A stretch of DNA of 64,000 bases from Pseudorasbora parva (GCF_024679245.1 NC_090178.1:19491213-19555212); one strand, 5' to 3'; shown: positions 48,367-63,599, counted from the stretch's first letter. Numbers and translations: made by a program. Notes: a model not told the origin generated them from the letters alone.

Positions 48367-48693
48367 ACATGGAGGAAAATAAGTATTTGAACACCCTGTT
48401 ATTTTGCCCTATCACCCTGTTAGTTCTCCCACTTAGAATTCATGGAGGGGTCTGAAATTGTCATCGTAGGTGCAACTATTTATTTGTATGATACGGCTGC
48501 AAATAAGTATTTGAACACCTGAGAAAATCAATGTTAATATTTGGTACAGTAGCCTTTATTTGCAATTACAGATGTTTCCTGTAGTTTTTCACCAGGTTTG
48601 CACACACTGCAGGAGGGATTTTGAGATCTTAGATCAGTCAGGTTTCTGGCCTGTCGCTGAGTTTGAGCTCCCTCCAAAGATTCTCTATTAGGT

Positions 48694-49486
48694 TTAGGTC
48701 TGAGACTGGCTAGGCCACACCAGAACCTTGATATGCTTCTTACAGAACCACCCCTTGGTTATCCTGGCTGTGTGTTTGTCATGTTGGAAGACCCAGCCTC
48801 GACCCATCTTCAATGCTCTAACTGAGGGAAGGAGGTTGTTCCACAAAATCTTGCAATACATGGCCCCGGTCATCCTCTCCTTAATACAGTGCAGTCGCCC
48901 TGTCCCATTGGCAGAAAAACACCCCCAAAACTTAGGTAGGGGTGGTGTTCTTGGGATGGTACTCATCATTCTTCTTCTTCCAAACACGTTTAGTGGAATT
49001 ATGACCAAAAAGTTCTATTTTGGTCTCATCTGACCACATGAGTTCCTCCCATGACTTCTCTGGATCATCCAAATGGCCATTGGCAAATTTAAGACAGGCC
49101 TGGAAATGTGCTGTTTTAAGCAGGGGAACCTTCTGTGCCATGCATGATTTCAAACCATGACGTCTTAGTGTATTACCAATAGTAACCTTGGAAACGGTGG
49201 TCCCTGCTCTTTTCAGGTCATTGACCAGCTCCTCCTGTGTAGGTCTGGGCTGATTTCTCACCTTTCTTAGGATCATTGAGACCCCATGAGGTGAGATCTT
49301 GCATGGAGCCCTAGTCTGAGGGAGATTGACAGTCATGTTTAGCTTCTTCCATTTTCTAATGATTGCTCCGACAGTGGAACTTTTTTGACCAAGCTCCTTG
49401 GCAATTTCCCCGTAGCCCTTTCCAGCCTTGTGGAGGTGTACAATTTTGTCTCTAGTGTCTTTGGACTGCTCTTTGGTCTTGGCCAT
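48694..49486 (-). pseudogene. Tc1-like transposase, frameshifted with stops
   Basis: Reads from ATG at 49486: [20 protein letters not shown] (paired-type helix-turn-helix), a second DNA-binding half with IIRKWKK and a GRPR-like [10 protein letters not shown] region, then [11 protein letters not shown] with the first catalytic Asp. A frameshift near 48932-49008 moves the frame to one reading [16 protein letters not shown] sequence and FQHDKHTA (second Asp region). The third catalytic region (the usual NPIE block, about 48670-48690) contains stop codons. Inactive. Confidence 0.85.
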
Positions 49487-49691
49487 GTTAGTAGTTGGAT
49501 TCTTACTGATCGCATGGGATGGACAGTTGTCTTTATGCAGCTAACGACCTCAAACAGGTGCATCTAATTTAGGATAATAAATGGAGTGGAGGTGGACATT
49601 TTAAAGGCAGACTAACAGGTCTTTGAGGGTCAGAATTCTAGCTGCTAGACAGGTGTTTAAATACTTATTTGCAGCTGTATCATTCAAATAA

Positions 49692-50790
49692 ATACCGTAA
49701 TTCCTCAAATAAAGACCGGGGCCTTTATTTACCTGAACTGCCGATAGGAACCGGCTTTTATTCGAAGCAGGCTTTTATTAGGGACAGGCCTGTATTTCTA
49801 ATTCCATCTATTTGAAATATAATTGCTTTATGTAAGCAATTTTTTTTTTTTTTAAGAAACATTTGCAAAAATATCATCATACAACAACATAATACGCATT
49901 TTTTGTAATTCCGCGTGCAGCTCCGCATCCGAAGATGAACGAGTTCTCAGTGAATCTAGCCGAGCATGACTTCTCATTACACCGGCACCCAGTTTGCACA
50001 TTATGTGCTTATATTTACTGAATGAGCCTACAAAAGCAGAAATAAGCCATTTTAAATAAAGATCCATGTTTAATCAAATAAATAAATAAATCACGATATT
50101 AAAGTTTAGTGAAATTAGGAAATATTTAGTGCATATTATAGTGCGTTAATTTAGTGCATATTTTGTTCTCATGTCACAAGTAATAATATCAAGCCAAGGA
50201 TTACTGAGTTTTACAGGGTTCTTTTGTAGTGTGGTTTTTGGTGAAATGTACTAAAATAAATATCATCACCTGTGCACGTTAGCCCACTTCTTCTTGACGC
50301 TTTTTCCTGATGGTTTATAGAACAATTACTCCGAATCGCCCTCTGTCGTTTCAAAGAATAGCACAACGGTGAGAGCGTCAAGTATAAACGGCACATCAGT
50401 TTGGGGAGGAGCGCGCGGCGCGCAGTCAGCGGAGACAGGCGAAAGTATAAACAAGGCTTGAGACGCGGCGCTGCGTGGAGCTGAGCTTCGAGGCTTGGGT
50501 GCAACCCCCTTAAGAAGACATAAAAGAGACGAGAGGCTAATCAGCTCCCTAGTTCAGTAGTCAGGGCACTGATCAGGACATACCGGTAAGTCAATGCCCT
50601 GACTACTGACGGAGCAGATTGAGGCGCACGCATTGTGAAGATCGATATTTGTAGCCTGCCTGGTGACACGGTATTTTCACAGACGTCGCATCTCTCATAG
50701 ACTACAGTAGCCTATTTAAAATGGCACATGCATCCGTTATATTCTCAATTTAATTTACAAAGCAATCCCTGTAAAGTGTTTAGGTTAACT
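49692..50790. mobile_element. unclassified 1.1-kb insertion inside the Tc1 element
   Basis: Begins accgtaattcctcaaataaa and ends near gtaaagtgtttaggttaact. It separates Tc1 sequence that is contiguous in the family as I recall it. It carries a foldback of the GCGTCTCAATCAGCTCC type at 50537-50630. No transposase frame was found and its own termini are not clear. Confidence 0.6.
50537..50630. mobile_element. foldback element related to 9371-9484
   Basis: ctaatcagctccctagttca ... tcagggcactgatca is mirrored by tcaatgccctgactactgac ... gattgaggcgc. This is the same family as the foldback in mroh1 intron 9, with the right arm more diverged. Confidence 0.75.
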
Positions 50791-51129
50791 ATAGAAAAAT
50801 CACATATTTTGATTTCTGGATTTTTTTTTAGACTGTTCCTCACAGTGGAAATGCCCCTACGATGACAATTTCAGACCCCTCCATGATTTCCAAGTGGGAG
50901 AACTCTCTCTGCCTTGTAATGTTCCACAGTCTCCAGAACTGGCCTGCAAGATGAAGAAATGCATCATGCAAATTGTGCTTGGGACAGATTGTGGTCATGT
51001 TTGCTTGGTTACTTTTTGCATATTTCCTTTAGCTAAAACAATTCAGACAGTGTGTGCAAATAAACGCCACAGTCGGTGAATGCAATTCTTTCTTAGTATG
51101 TTTCCTCCAGTGTGACTAGGTGCAGCCCT

Positions 51130-51830
51130 GGTCCGGTTAGGTTGCTGCAAGTGGTCTAATACATCCTCGTTAGGTTGTTGAAGGGGCCGCTGAGTGATGC
51201 TGAGCTCGCCAATGATCCCACATACACATTCAGCTGCTTGTTAGTCAGAGGAAGGAAGAACAATCGAAAAGTATAAGAGTAAGAAAAGGCGAAGCAGACA
51301 CAGAGAAAGAATAAAGTTGGTGCAGGTCAGACTGATGCTTGCGGCCCTCCGTGTCCTGAGTTGGCTGCTTGTTAGTACGCCAGGACCTCTGTCTTCCTTC
51401 GCCTCCCCTCCCCTCCATCTCAGCTGGCCCTGTGTGCTCCTGGATGGCCAGGGGTCACTCCCAGCCAATTTAGAGTGATGCACATCTACTCTGTCAGCCG
51501 CCAGCTTCCACACCGAAAATAATTACCGAGTGAGCATCTGCTGTCCCTGAGAGACGAGCGATAGAGTCTGACACGAGCAGGACGGAGAAATTCCACACTC
51601 TGTTTCTCTTTTCCCCCTCTAAATGGTGAAGCAGGCCCAGAGGAGGCTATAGAGAGAGAAACACCTGGTGAAATTCTCCCTTAGTGATCTGTGCATATGC
51701 TTAATAACTTTGCTCTGTAGTTAATTGGAATAATTGCCCAGAATGCTCTCTGAGAAAAGAGAGTGTGATGCCCTGAGGAGAAAGGAGGAGCGAAAGACTG
51801 CAGCACATGCAAATAAATTACATGTTTCTT
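51130..51830. other. complex unique intergenic sequence, conserved-element candidate
   Basis: GC-balanced, non-repetitive, with no microsatellites and several ATTA and CATTTGCAT-like motifs (for example gcaaataaattacatg near 51810). No open exon is supported. Confidence 0.3.
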
Positions 51831-52365
51831 TCAACTCAAGCTTTATAGGCTGCGCATATATAGGCTGTGTCTGAGACTTAAGGTAGGTGCCTTGCTGTCT
51901 TACTTCCCAGTAAGTTGAAAACTAGAAAAGGCAACATTTGTAAGGTCAGACAGGCTTCCAATTCACTATAATGTGCATGTTTTATTGATCTAAAACAATT
52001 ATAAAGGCAAGCTAGCAATAGCTATCTTTGAAAGCATGCGATCTTCCCTTCAGAGCACTCTCCAAAGGCATGCCTCCTTCAAAACACATGAATGCAAAGC
52101 ACACAGCAGCGTCTGTAAAGCGTCACACGACGAGAGATGGCGTTACATTACCTCATGTCTCAAAGCACATAAAATGACAATAATTATGAACATAAACAAC
52201 TTACAGAGCCCTAGGTGTACCACATGACTATGGAGTTTGGTGACTGTCTACAACTCTGCATTGCCTTGCGGAACGCGCTGATGATGTGGGATGTCTGCGC
52301 AAGCAGGGCGCGCTGAGGTATGGATATACATGTTGGCAGGCAGGCAGGCAGGCAGGCAGGCAGAA
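51831..52365. other. intergenic; short (GGCA)n run
   Basis: A (GGCA)6 tetranucleotide run lies at 52338-52361 at the left border of the next Tc1-like remnant. Otherwise nothing recognised. Confidence 0.6.
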
Positions 52366-52374
52366 CTTTTGTAA

Positions 52375-53209
52375 ATGGGTAAGGATTTGAGCAAGTTTGA
52401 CAAAGGTCAAATTGTGATGGCTAGACTACATTTTCGGTCAGAGCATCTCCAGAACTGCAGCTATTATGGGGTGTCCCCAGTCTGCAGTGGACAGTATCTA
52501 TCAAACAGTGGTGAGCTGGCGATAGGGTATGGTGAGCGAAAGCTGGCCCGTGTGGTTTGTTCAAACAGGGTTCAAGAAGTTAATGCTGATGAATCACGTT
52601 TTCTTTTCATCACGTGGATGGCCAGGTGTGTATATGTCACCTACCTGGGGAACACGTGGAACCAGGATGCTCTATGGGAAGAAAGCAGGCCGGCGGAGGC
52701 AGTGTGATTCTTTGGGCAATGTTCTGCTGGAAAACCTTGGGTCCTGCCATTCATGTAGATGTTACTTTGACATGTATCACCTACCTAAGCATTGTTGCAG
52801 ACGTATGTACACTTTTTCATGGAAACGGTATTCCCTGGTTGCTGTGGCCTCTTTAAGCAGGATAATGCGCCCTGCATCAAAGCAAAAAAAAAAAAAAAAT
52901 CTGAAATAGTTTGAGTACAACAATGAGTTTGAGGTGTTGAGATGGCCTCCAAATTACCCAGATCTTAATCCAATCGAGCATCTGTGGGATGTGCTGAACA
53001 AACAAGTCCGATCCATGGAGGCCCCACCTGGAAACTTACAAGACTTAAAGGATCTGCTTCTAACATCTTGGTGCCAGATACCACAGCACACCTTCGGGGG
53101 TGTAGTGGAGTACATGTCTTGACAGGTCAGGGCTGTTTTGGAAGCAAAAGGGGGACCAACACAATATTATGTTATGTATACCATAATGTTACGCCTTATC
53201 AGTGTGTGT
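52375..53209 (+). mobile_element. degenerate Tc1-like transposon remnant
   Basis: Opens MGKDLSKFDKGQIVMARLHF, a Tc1-like transposase N-terminus. Later fragments (NADESRFLF with the first Asp; RWPPNYPDLNPIEHLWDVLN at 52940-52998, containing the DLNPIE block with the third acidic residue) are in different frames. The right terminus cataatgttacgccttatca is present at 53184-53203. The left inverted end is missing. Inactive. Confidence 0.85.
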
Positions 53210-54325
53210 ATTTTTTAAAAATATTTAGATCACTTCTATTATGTAAAGAGAGTTTAAACCAGTAAAACAAAAAGTGTATATCCAAATGAAACTGCAAGTG
53301 AAATACCAATAGTCATAAATGCTGAATTCGTAACTGCATACTAGCCCACTACACATATTATTTCTGCCATAGAATGATATGTTAAAAATAGTGCGAGTAG
53401 TAAGGGAGACTAACGTTTGACCATTTAGAAAAGAGCTGTAGCGATGTCATCATCATCACTCTCATCTCCTTTTGGAGCTCACAGGAGAAGTGGCATGTGT
53501 CTGTCTGCAACATTGAACATTTTATGACCAAATAAAATTTTAATTTTCAGGGAAGAAAGTAAAATTCACATTCACATAAAAATAGGTGGCTGGAAACGTA
53601 GCAAGTGACTCTATCCTTATGTGATAGGAATGCAGAACAGACACATAATAAAAAGCATGCATGAAGCTAGAATGAAATGTTTTTAAATGGAAAGACATTG
53701 CATTTGCAATTTTATGTAAAGTATAAAAAAAAAATACTTAAATAGAAACAGTGCAAAGTGCATAAATATATAATAAGTATAATCTTATGTTTACTTAATG
53801 AAAACGTATATCTGCAGTATAAAACTTCTAAACTAGTTTGCTGAGAGTACACTTTAAAGTGTACTTTCACCAACCAAAAAGTTGTACAACTATACTTAGT
53901 TACAACTATATAAGTTCACTTGTAGTACAGATGCAGTACAAATTAGAAACCTTGTGGACTTAAAGTGTACTACTGTTACATTATAGTACACTTAACCATA
54001 TACCTTTAGCCTATATACTAAAAAGTGGGCCAATTTAGTCCCTATCGATATTGAAATACATTGAGTACATGTACAAGTTTATTACTACTACATTGATATA
54101 CTTAGCCAACTACATACATTATAAATATATAAATATTCTTGAACTTCACTGAAGTTTGGAATCGGCACAGTCATATATTATTTAGACACTTCTGTTAATG
54201 ATGCATTATTGTGTGGTTTTATACATCATTTGGCACTGTGTGTACTTAGACTATATATTTGTTAATTTGCACATTGGGTCTGTGTCACCTTCACTGTTTT
54301 ATCTGTGATTAATAACAGTGTTTGT
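53210..54325. other. intergenic, AT-rich; 20-bp palindrome
   Basis: A perfect palindrome AGTACACTTTAAAGTGTACT lies at 53846-53865, and variants of agtacac/gtgtact recur to about 54000, suggesting a decayed repeat. No coding signal. Confidence 0.4.
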
Positions 54326-55394
54326 TGTCCAGATCATCCCTGGCTGAGTGTCTTTACACCAAAACAAAGAGCCATGTTCATGCATACCTGCTGTGGGCTG
54401 TGGCTGTGACCTCTCATCAGTGATGAACCACTGATCCTGCAGAAAGGTGAGTTGACAGTCATCCTTACACAGAGGCTCTTCTATCTTCTCTGTCTTTGAA
54501 CTGCTAATTCTGAGGCGTAATGTCTGCCTTATCTATAAAATGTAATACTCCTGAAAAGGCCCCTTTCACAACTGTGCACAACTTTATTTTAAGTCTCTTT
54601 AATGTCCCCAAAGTATGTTTGTGAAGTTTTAGCTCAAAATACCCCACAGATCCTTTTTATAGCATGTTAAAATTGTCACTTTTTGAGGGTGAGCAAAACC
54701 CCTCAGTTTTTTTGTGTGTCCCTTTAAATGCAAATGAGCTCCCAGTCCCTTCTCAAGAAAGCTTCAAGAGCTTGCCTTAGCAGCTCCAATTATCTCAGCA
54801 AAGCAAACACAGACACACTGAAAAGGTTAGAAACTGTTCAGCCTTTTATGTTCAAACCGGAGTTGAACAATGGTGGAGAGACTCACTAAGAATGTAGAAT
54901 GCAACAGGATGTTTCTGAATGTATATAGCTGTAGCTGATGTGGAGTTAATTATCTTCAAGCCATCAATTGGCATATTTTGTCATGATAATCTTTAAATCG
55001 CTTGTGTGGGAACTGTTGCAAGATGGCTACAGAGCCAGAGATTATATATGCTGCATGAAGATAAAACTGTATAGTTCAGTTTAATTACAGTTATAACATA
55101 TGTTGTCATCTTGCTTTTATGACATGCTATTGCATTTGTTTTACTTACTGTATTACAATAAATATGAAAAGACAGCTGTTACAGCTTGAGCACACTCATA
55201 AATGGGTTCTAAGCAGCCCAACATGGCCTCAGCCCCTTTGTTGTGTTTTTGTTTTTCCCGGGGGCATGATTTATGTACATTTTAGGGATTGTGATGTCAC
55301 TCATTTATGAATAAGCTCATATAGTCCCTATTAGCCGTTTGTTATAGTCCTTAAAAATCAATTTATTTAAAGAAAATACTCCCTTTGCGTTGAA

Positions 55395-55680
55395 TTTTGC
55401 AGATGTTGTTTATGCTCAAACAGCAACTTCCAGAGCCAGCACACTCGGGCCAATTGTGGCAGAGTGTCGGCTCTCTCGTCAGTGTTCTGGCAGTGGCTCA
55501 CCAAAAGTCAGCCAGCTCTGGCCCAGTAATTGTTGCCAAATTTGGCTAGGCTTTGGATATGCGGATTTGGCACGATTTACACTTAGACACGGCACATTTA
55601 GCCACATTCGGCCCAATTATGGACCAAAAGGGCTGGTCTGATTTTGGGCTAGATATGGTTATACAGACCCGGACCAGTTT
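55395..55680. repeat. candidate dispersed repeat with ggcc(c)a motifs
   Basis: Variants of gggccaattgtggca, tggcccagtaattg and cggcccaattatgga recur at about 50-100 bp spacing. This suggests a decayed tandem or dispersed repeat. Confidence 0.4.
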
Positions 55681-56479
55681 ACACAATTTTTTTTTAAATG
55701 TCTGAACATAAAATTTATGTATTTGAATTACATATACATTTTCCATGCATTTGGATTATATAATTTTAACATAAACAAATTAATAAAATGAATGTGATTC
55801 ATATTTGTAAATCATACATAAATGAAACAGGTAAGATTTATTTCACTTTTATATTTCGCTTTGAAATCAAATCTTCCGCGATCGTTTTGTCTGTTGGCTC
55901 CTCACTCTCTGATGAATGAGATCTAAGTCCTGCTGCTTTTGTGCTGCGACACTTGTTCGGATCATGCTTTATTAAGCAGACAGTTTCAGTTTTATTTATA
56001 TTGTCTCTTCTCTAGCTGAACCAAATTATGTTATTACACTATAAAATAATCTAAACGACGGTGGGGGCGGTGTTGAGTCTGAACACCGGTAACACCGACT
56101 ATCGTAGCAAGCCTATCACACAGCAAAAGACCTGTGTTGAATTAACACTTTCTAGTGTTCATGTGTGTTTTAACTACTGAGTTAAAGTACCATTGAAGCA
56201 GTGTTGCCATTAATGAGATAATTAAGTGACGACAAAGCATTAATGATGAACACTTGATGATAATGAGCAGAATCACTGAAGGAAAGAGAAACACAATAAC
56301 TACAATTGACTTCAGGCATAGCCTTAGATAAAATCAACTGAAGATAAAAGAAGACTCTAAATCTCTTAAGATCTGATCAGAGGATTAAACAACTCCACAA
56401 ACAGCATTACCAACTTCACACATTACTAACCAGACTGACTTTATTTCTATCAATTAGGTTTTAATAGTTTCACTGTCAC

Positions 56480-56955
56480 CATAATAATAATAATAATATG
56501 TTTATTTTTTATAGCACCTTTCAGGAACCCAAGGTCGCTTTACAATGTAGTACAAAAACAATTGGCCTGTTCATGATAACAAATAAACAAGCAGGTGTAC
56601 AACAATCAACTCCAGATTGACAACAACAACAGAGTCAAGTTACAGAATCAAACCGAACAATTAACAGCAACTAGTCATGTAACATGAAAAGGTGTAAGAT
56701 CACTTTGAAGGCTGATGTGGTGCGAGAGAAAATTATTTACTGCCCAAAGAAAACAGGTGAGTTTTAAGATCGGATTTAAACAACTGTAGAGTCGGTGCGT
56801 TACGGATAGTCAAGGGCAGCTTGTTCCATAGGGCCAGCAACACTAATAGCCCTACCTCCCATAGTAGTGCGTTTAAACTTTGGTACAACAAGCAGATTAT
56901 CATTGCTGGATCTGAGGGTCCGGGCAGGAACATATCTGTGAACTAACTCAGCAAG
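56480..56955 (-). pseudogene. 3' fragment of a LINE-like element
   Basis: On the minus strand, 56933 to 56733 reads ...LALWNKLPLTIRNAPTLQLF followed by KSDLKTHLFSLG. This matches the C-terminal signature (LWNxLPxxIR...FKxxLKTHLF) of fish non-LTR retrotransposon reverse transcriptase proteins. Only the last 60 or so codons remain. The string caaggtcgctttacaatgta at 56532 is part of a dispersed repeat next to it. Confidence 0.5.
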
Positions 56956-57712
56956 GTATAGTGGTGCAGGGCCATGTGTATTTGGGATGGTTCTGGGGAG
57001 TTATTCATCCCACGACCATCCCGAGTCTGGCAGCCGCAACTGAACCAAGTCATTTCATCCAGTATGCTGGATCTTGGCCATTATCGGGTCAAACCATTTT
57101 GGCTACCTGGGATTACTAAAGTGAAATCTTAATCAACCGCCCCTTTAACAGACCTTGTATTCTAGTGCACTGGAATGATTTTTATAATGGGGCTGCCTTA
57201 GAAATTGCTTATTGAACTAGGGAGTGGATTGAAAAACACCTTTTTTACTATTAATAGTAACAGCTTATTTGCCAATCTAGATGAAGCAGCAGACAATATT
57301 TTGTACAAAACAGCACTTCTATAGCACTATTACAATTTTTTTATTTAACAATTGTTGATGAAGTTGATTTTATTTGAATGTAATACATCACGTTCTGTAC
57401 TTTCAGGGAAGAAACTAAGATATCAAAGTTTTGCTCTTGAGAAAAGAGAAATAGACAGTTAAAAATAGCAGAACGGGTCCAGATGTTGTGTTTGTGGACA
57501 GCTTATTAACAGACCTAAGTGTGTGATGCTGCGCCTCAGGCGCTAAAACATCCCAGAGCTCTGCAATAATGTCCACAACAGAGACTAATTAAAAAAACAC
57601 ACATTTCCACACTTCTCATCACATAGCGAGAAGAAGCAAGTTTAAGTAACTGAAGTTTGCTTTGATTATGGCTAGAAATACCATACTTAGCTGTTATATA
57701 TACACACACACA

Positions 57713-59029
57713 CAGTGGGGCAAAAAAGTATTTAGTCAGCCAACAATTGTGCAAGTTCTCCCACTTAAAAAGAAGAGAGAGGCCTGTAATTTTAATCATA
57801 TGGACACTTCAACTATGAGAGACAGAATGAGAAAAAAACACTGTTGCTGGTAGATTGGCCCATTCCTCCATGCAGATCTCCTCTAGAGCAGTGATGTTTT
57901 AGGGCTGTTGCTGGGCAACACAGATTTTCGACTCCCTCCAAAGACTTCCTATTGGGTTGAGATCTGGAGATTGCAGGACCTTGAAATGCTTCTTACGGAG
58001 CGACTTCATTGCCCAGACGGTGTGTTTGGGATTATTGTCATGAAAAGACCCAGACACGTTGCTGAAAGACCCAGACACTTTTCATCTTCAATGCCCTTGC
58101 TGATGGAAGGAGGTTTTTACTCAAAATCCCATGAAACATGGCCCCATTCATTCCTTCCTTTACACGGCTCCGTCATCCTGGTCCCTTTACAGAAAAACAG
58201 CCCCAAAGCATTATGTTTCCACCCCTGTGCTTCACAGTAGGTATGGTGCAACTCAGCATTCTTTCTCCTCCAAACACAAGTTGAGTTTTTACAAAAAAGT
58301 TATTTTTTGGTTTCATTTGACCATATTACATTCTCCCAATCCTCTTCTGGATCACCCAAATGCTCTCTAGCAAACTTCAGATGGGCCCGGACATGGGGAC
58401 ACGTCTGGTACTGCAGGATTTGAGTCCCTGGCACCGTAGTGTGTTACTGATAGTAGCTTTGCTAATTTGGTCCCAGCTCTCTGTTGGTCATTCACTTTGT
58501 GGTTCTGGGATTTTTGCTCACCGTTCTTGCGTTAATTTTTTTTCCCCACAGAGTGAGATCTTGTGTGGAGCCCCAAATCGAGGGAGTTCATCAGTGGTCT
58601 TGTATGTCTTCCATTTTCTAATAATTGCTACCACAGTTGATTTCTTCACACCAAGCTGCTTACTTATGGCAGATTCAGTCTTCCCAACCTGGTGCAGGTC
58701 TACAATTTTGTTTCTGGTGTCCTTTGACAGCTCTTTGGTCTTGGCCATAGTGGAGTTTGGAGTCTGACTGTTTGAGGTTGTGGACAAGTGTCTTTTATAC
58801 TGATAACAAGTTCAAACAGGTGCCAATAATACAGGTAATGAGTGGAGGACTGATGAGCCTCTTAAAGAAGAAGTTACAGGTCTGTGAGAGCCAGAAATCT
58901 TGCTTTTTTTTGTAGGTGACCAAATACTTGCCTCTATGAGGAAAATTACATCTCATCTACATATTCTCATCTTTTTGAGTGTTACAACTTGCACAACTGG
59001 TGGCTGACTAAATACTTTTTTCCCCACTG
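57713..59029 (-). mobile_element. Tc1-like transposon with both inverted ends, 1.3 kb
   Basis: Ends CAGTGGGGCAAAAAAGTATT and, reversed, CAGTGGGGAAAAAAGTATTT; both continue to TTAGTCAGCCA. A TA target base pair follows the right end (59030-59031); on the left it reads CA within a CA microsatellite. The transposase is degenerate. Confidence 0.9.
58000..58787 (-). pseudogene. Tc1-like transposase, degenerate
   Basis: From about 58748 on the minus strand: MAKTKELSKDTRNKIVDLHQ, then IIRKWK and LPRFGAPHKIS, the DNA-binding half. Downstream sequence matches the family at the nucleotide level (tggtttcatttgaccatatt corresponds to the SDET region) but is broken by frameshifts. Inactive. Confidence 0.8.
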
Positions 59030-59030
59030 T

Positions 59031-61760
<2,730 letters not shown>

Positions 61761-62460
61761 GGAGCTTTTCAGGGAAGTGTAAGCAAAGGGGAGAAGGAAT
61801 AATGAGGTGTGGTGGCACAAAACAGACTAAATGAAGAGATAAGACAAGATTATTATTGTGGAAATGGCAAAGTCAGCAAACCTCCTTTAGGGTTCTGCAT
61901 AAATCTAAAATTACAGAATTATAAAATTACGAGAAGGAGTATTTGCGTCTCATGCGCCAACCAGAATCATTACTTTTTATCACAATTTTTTCCCTAAAAT
62001 AAATATTTTTTTAAATCAATGCATGCACATGCTGTGAATGCTTTGAATTTCAAAGATTTGCAAGTATTGAATTATTTGTGGAAGAAAACTCAAATGCTAT
62101 GAATTTATTCATCCCAAAATAATCATGCATATTCATGAGTCCCGCCTGCATAATATTTTTTTTGGGGGGAGGGGCAGACACAATAGTGGGTACATGGCAA
62201 ATCTGGTGTCTGATATCATTTGTGACATCTTCTCTATGGAAAATTTTTCTTGTCAGTTTTAGACTTTCTTTTCTCCCTAGAAGCATAAAGATAAAAGTTT
62301 TATTTCTAAATTAGACCATTTACAAGTTACATAAATACATACAATGAAAGTTCCCTAAAACCTGTGGCCCGTGTGAACAGGAGATAAGCTGGGTGAACAT
62401 CAGCCTTCAGCAGCAGGTAGTCTGTATCGAGTACAGCAGATATCACCCCTCCTCTGTAAC

Positions 62461-62775
<315 letters not shown>

Positions 62776-63103
62776 TATTCTGAGCTCTGAGGCGGCAAAG
62801 ACTTTAAAAGTTTATTCTAATGCAAAATAGCCTGTATTTCTGAATGTTATTAGAGAAAAAGAATGGGTTTACACACAGTTATGCTGTGGAAGCAGAAACG
62901 TTTGTCTGTAATAAAAGCACCTCAGGGAATTGCTTGTGTTTGTAAATGCAGTGAAATGGTTGGCATATAATTTCACACATTGTTCAAGATATCTTTACTG
63001 CATTTGATTTCATTTTCATGGTGTACGTTCTTCCATGAGAACATTTTTGTGTTTCTTTCTTTCCCTTTTTTGTCTTTTCCTGTTTTCTTTTCTTCAGTCT
63101 CCT

Positions 63104-63414
63104 ATTCTTCCCTTCCCTTCCCTTCCCTTCTTTTCCCTTCCCTTCTTTTCCCTTCCCTTCTTTTCCCTTCCCTTCCCTTCCCTTCCCTTCTTTTCCCTTC
63201 CCTTCCCTTCCCTTCCCTTCCCTTCCCTTCCCTTCCCTTCCCTTCCCTTCCCTTCCCTTCCCTTCCCTTCCCTTCCCTTCCCTTCCCTTCCCTTCCCTTC
63301 CCTTCCCTTCCCTTCCCTTCCCTTCCCTTCCCTTCCCTTCCCTTCCCTTCCCTTCCCTTCCCTTCCCTTCCCTTCCCTTCCCTTCCCTTCCCTTCCCTTC
63401 CCTTCCCTTCCCTT
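63104..63414. repeat. (CCCTT)n pentanucleotide array, about 310 bp
   Basis: Nearly pure CCCTT units, with four CTTTT interruptions near the left end. All pyrimidine on the plus strand; the flanks 63040-63600 are also pyrimidine-rich. Confidence 0.98.
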
Positions 63415-63599
63415 TCTAATCCTTATTGGTATCTTTTCCCTTTTCTTTCCCTGTTTCCTTTTTCTTTTCTTGTCCTGTTTTATTTTTCCCTTTCCTTTTT
63501 CATTTGCCCTTTTTTCCAGTATCACTTCTTAGCTTTTTATTCTACTTTCCCTTACTTCCCTTTACTTTTTCTTTCCCTTTCCTTTTTCTTTCGCAACCA

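Larger units (their letters stand above)
48363..50907 (-). mobile_element. Tc1-like transposon, split by a 1.1-kb insertion
   Basis: Left outer repeat ggaggaaaataagtatttga (48371) and inner repeat gcaaataagtatttgaacac (48500) match a fish Tc1 with long inverted ends. The inner right repeat is at 49650-49690. The right end then resumes only at about 50795-50907 (tttgatttctggattttttt; tacgatgacaatttcagacc), the mirror of 48424-48476. The outermost right end after 50907 is missing. Confidence 0.8.

Noticed and set aside
48728..49033. 101-codon frame on the plus strand opposite the Tc1 transposase
   Set aside because: It is the antisense shadow of the minus-strand transposase remnant.
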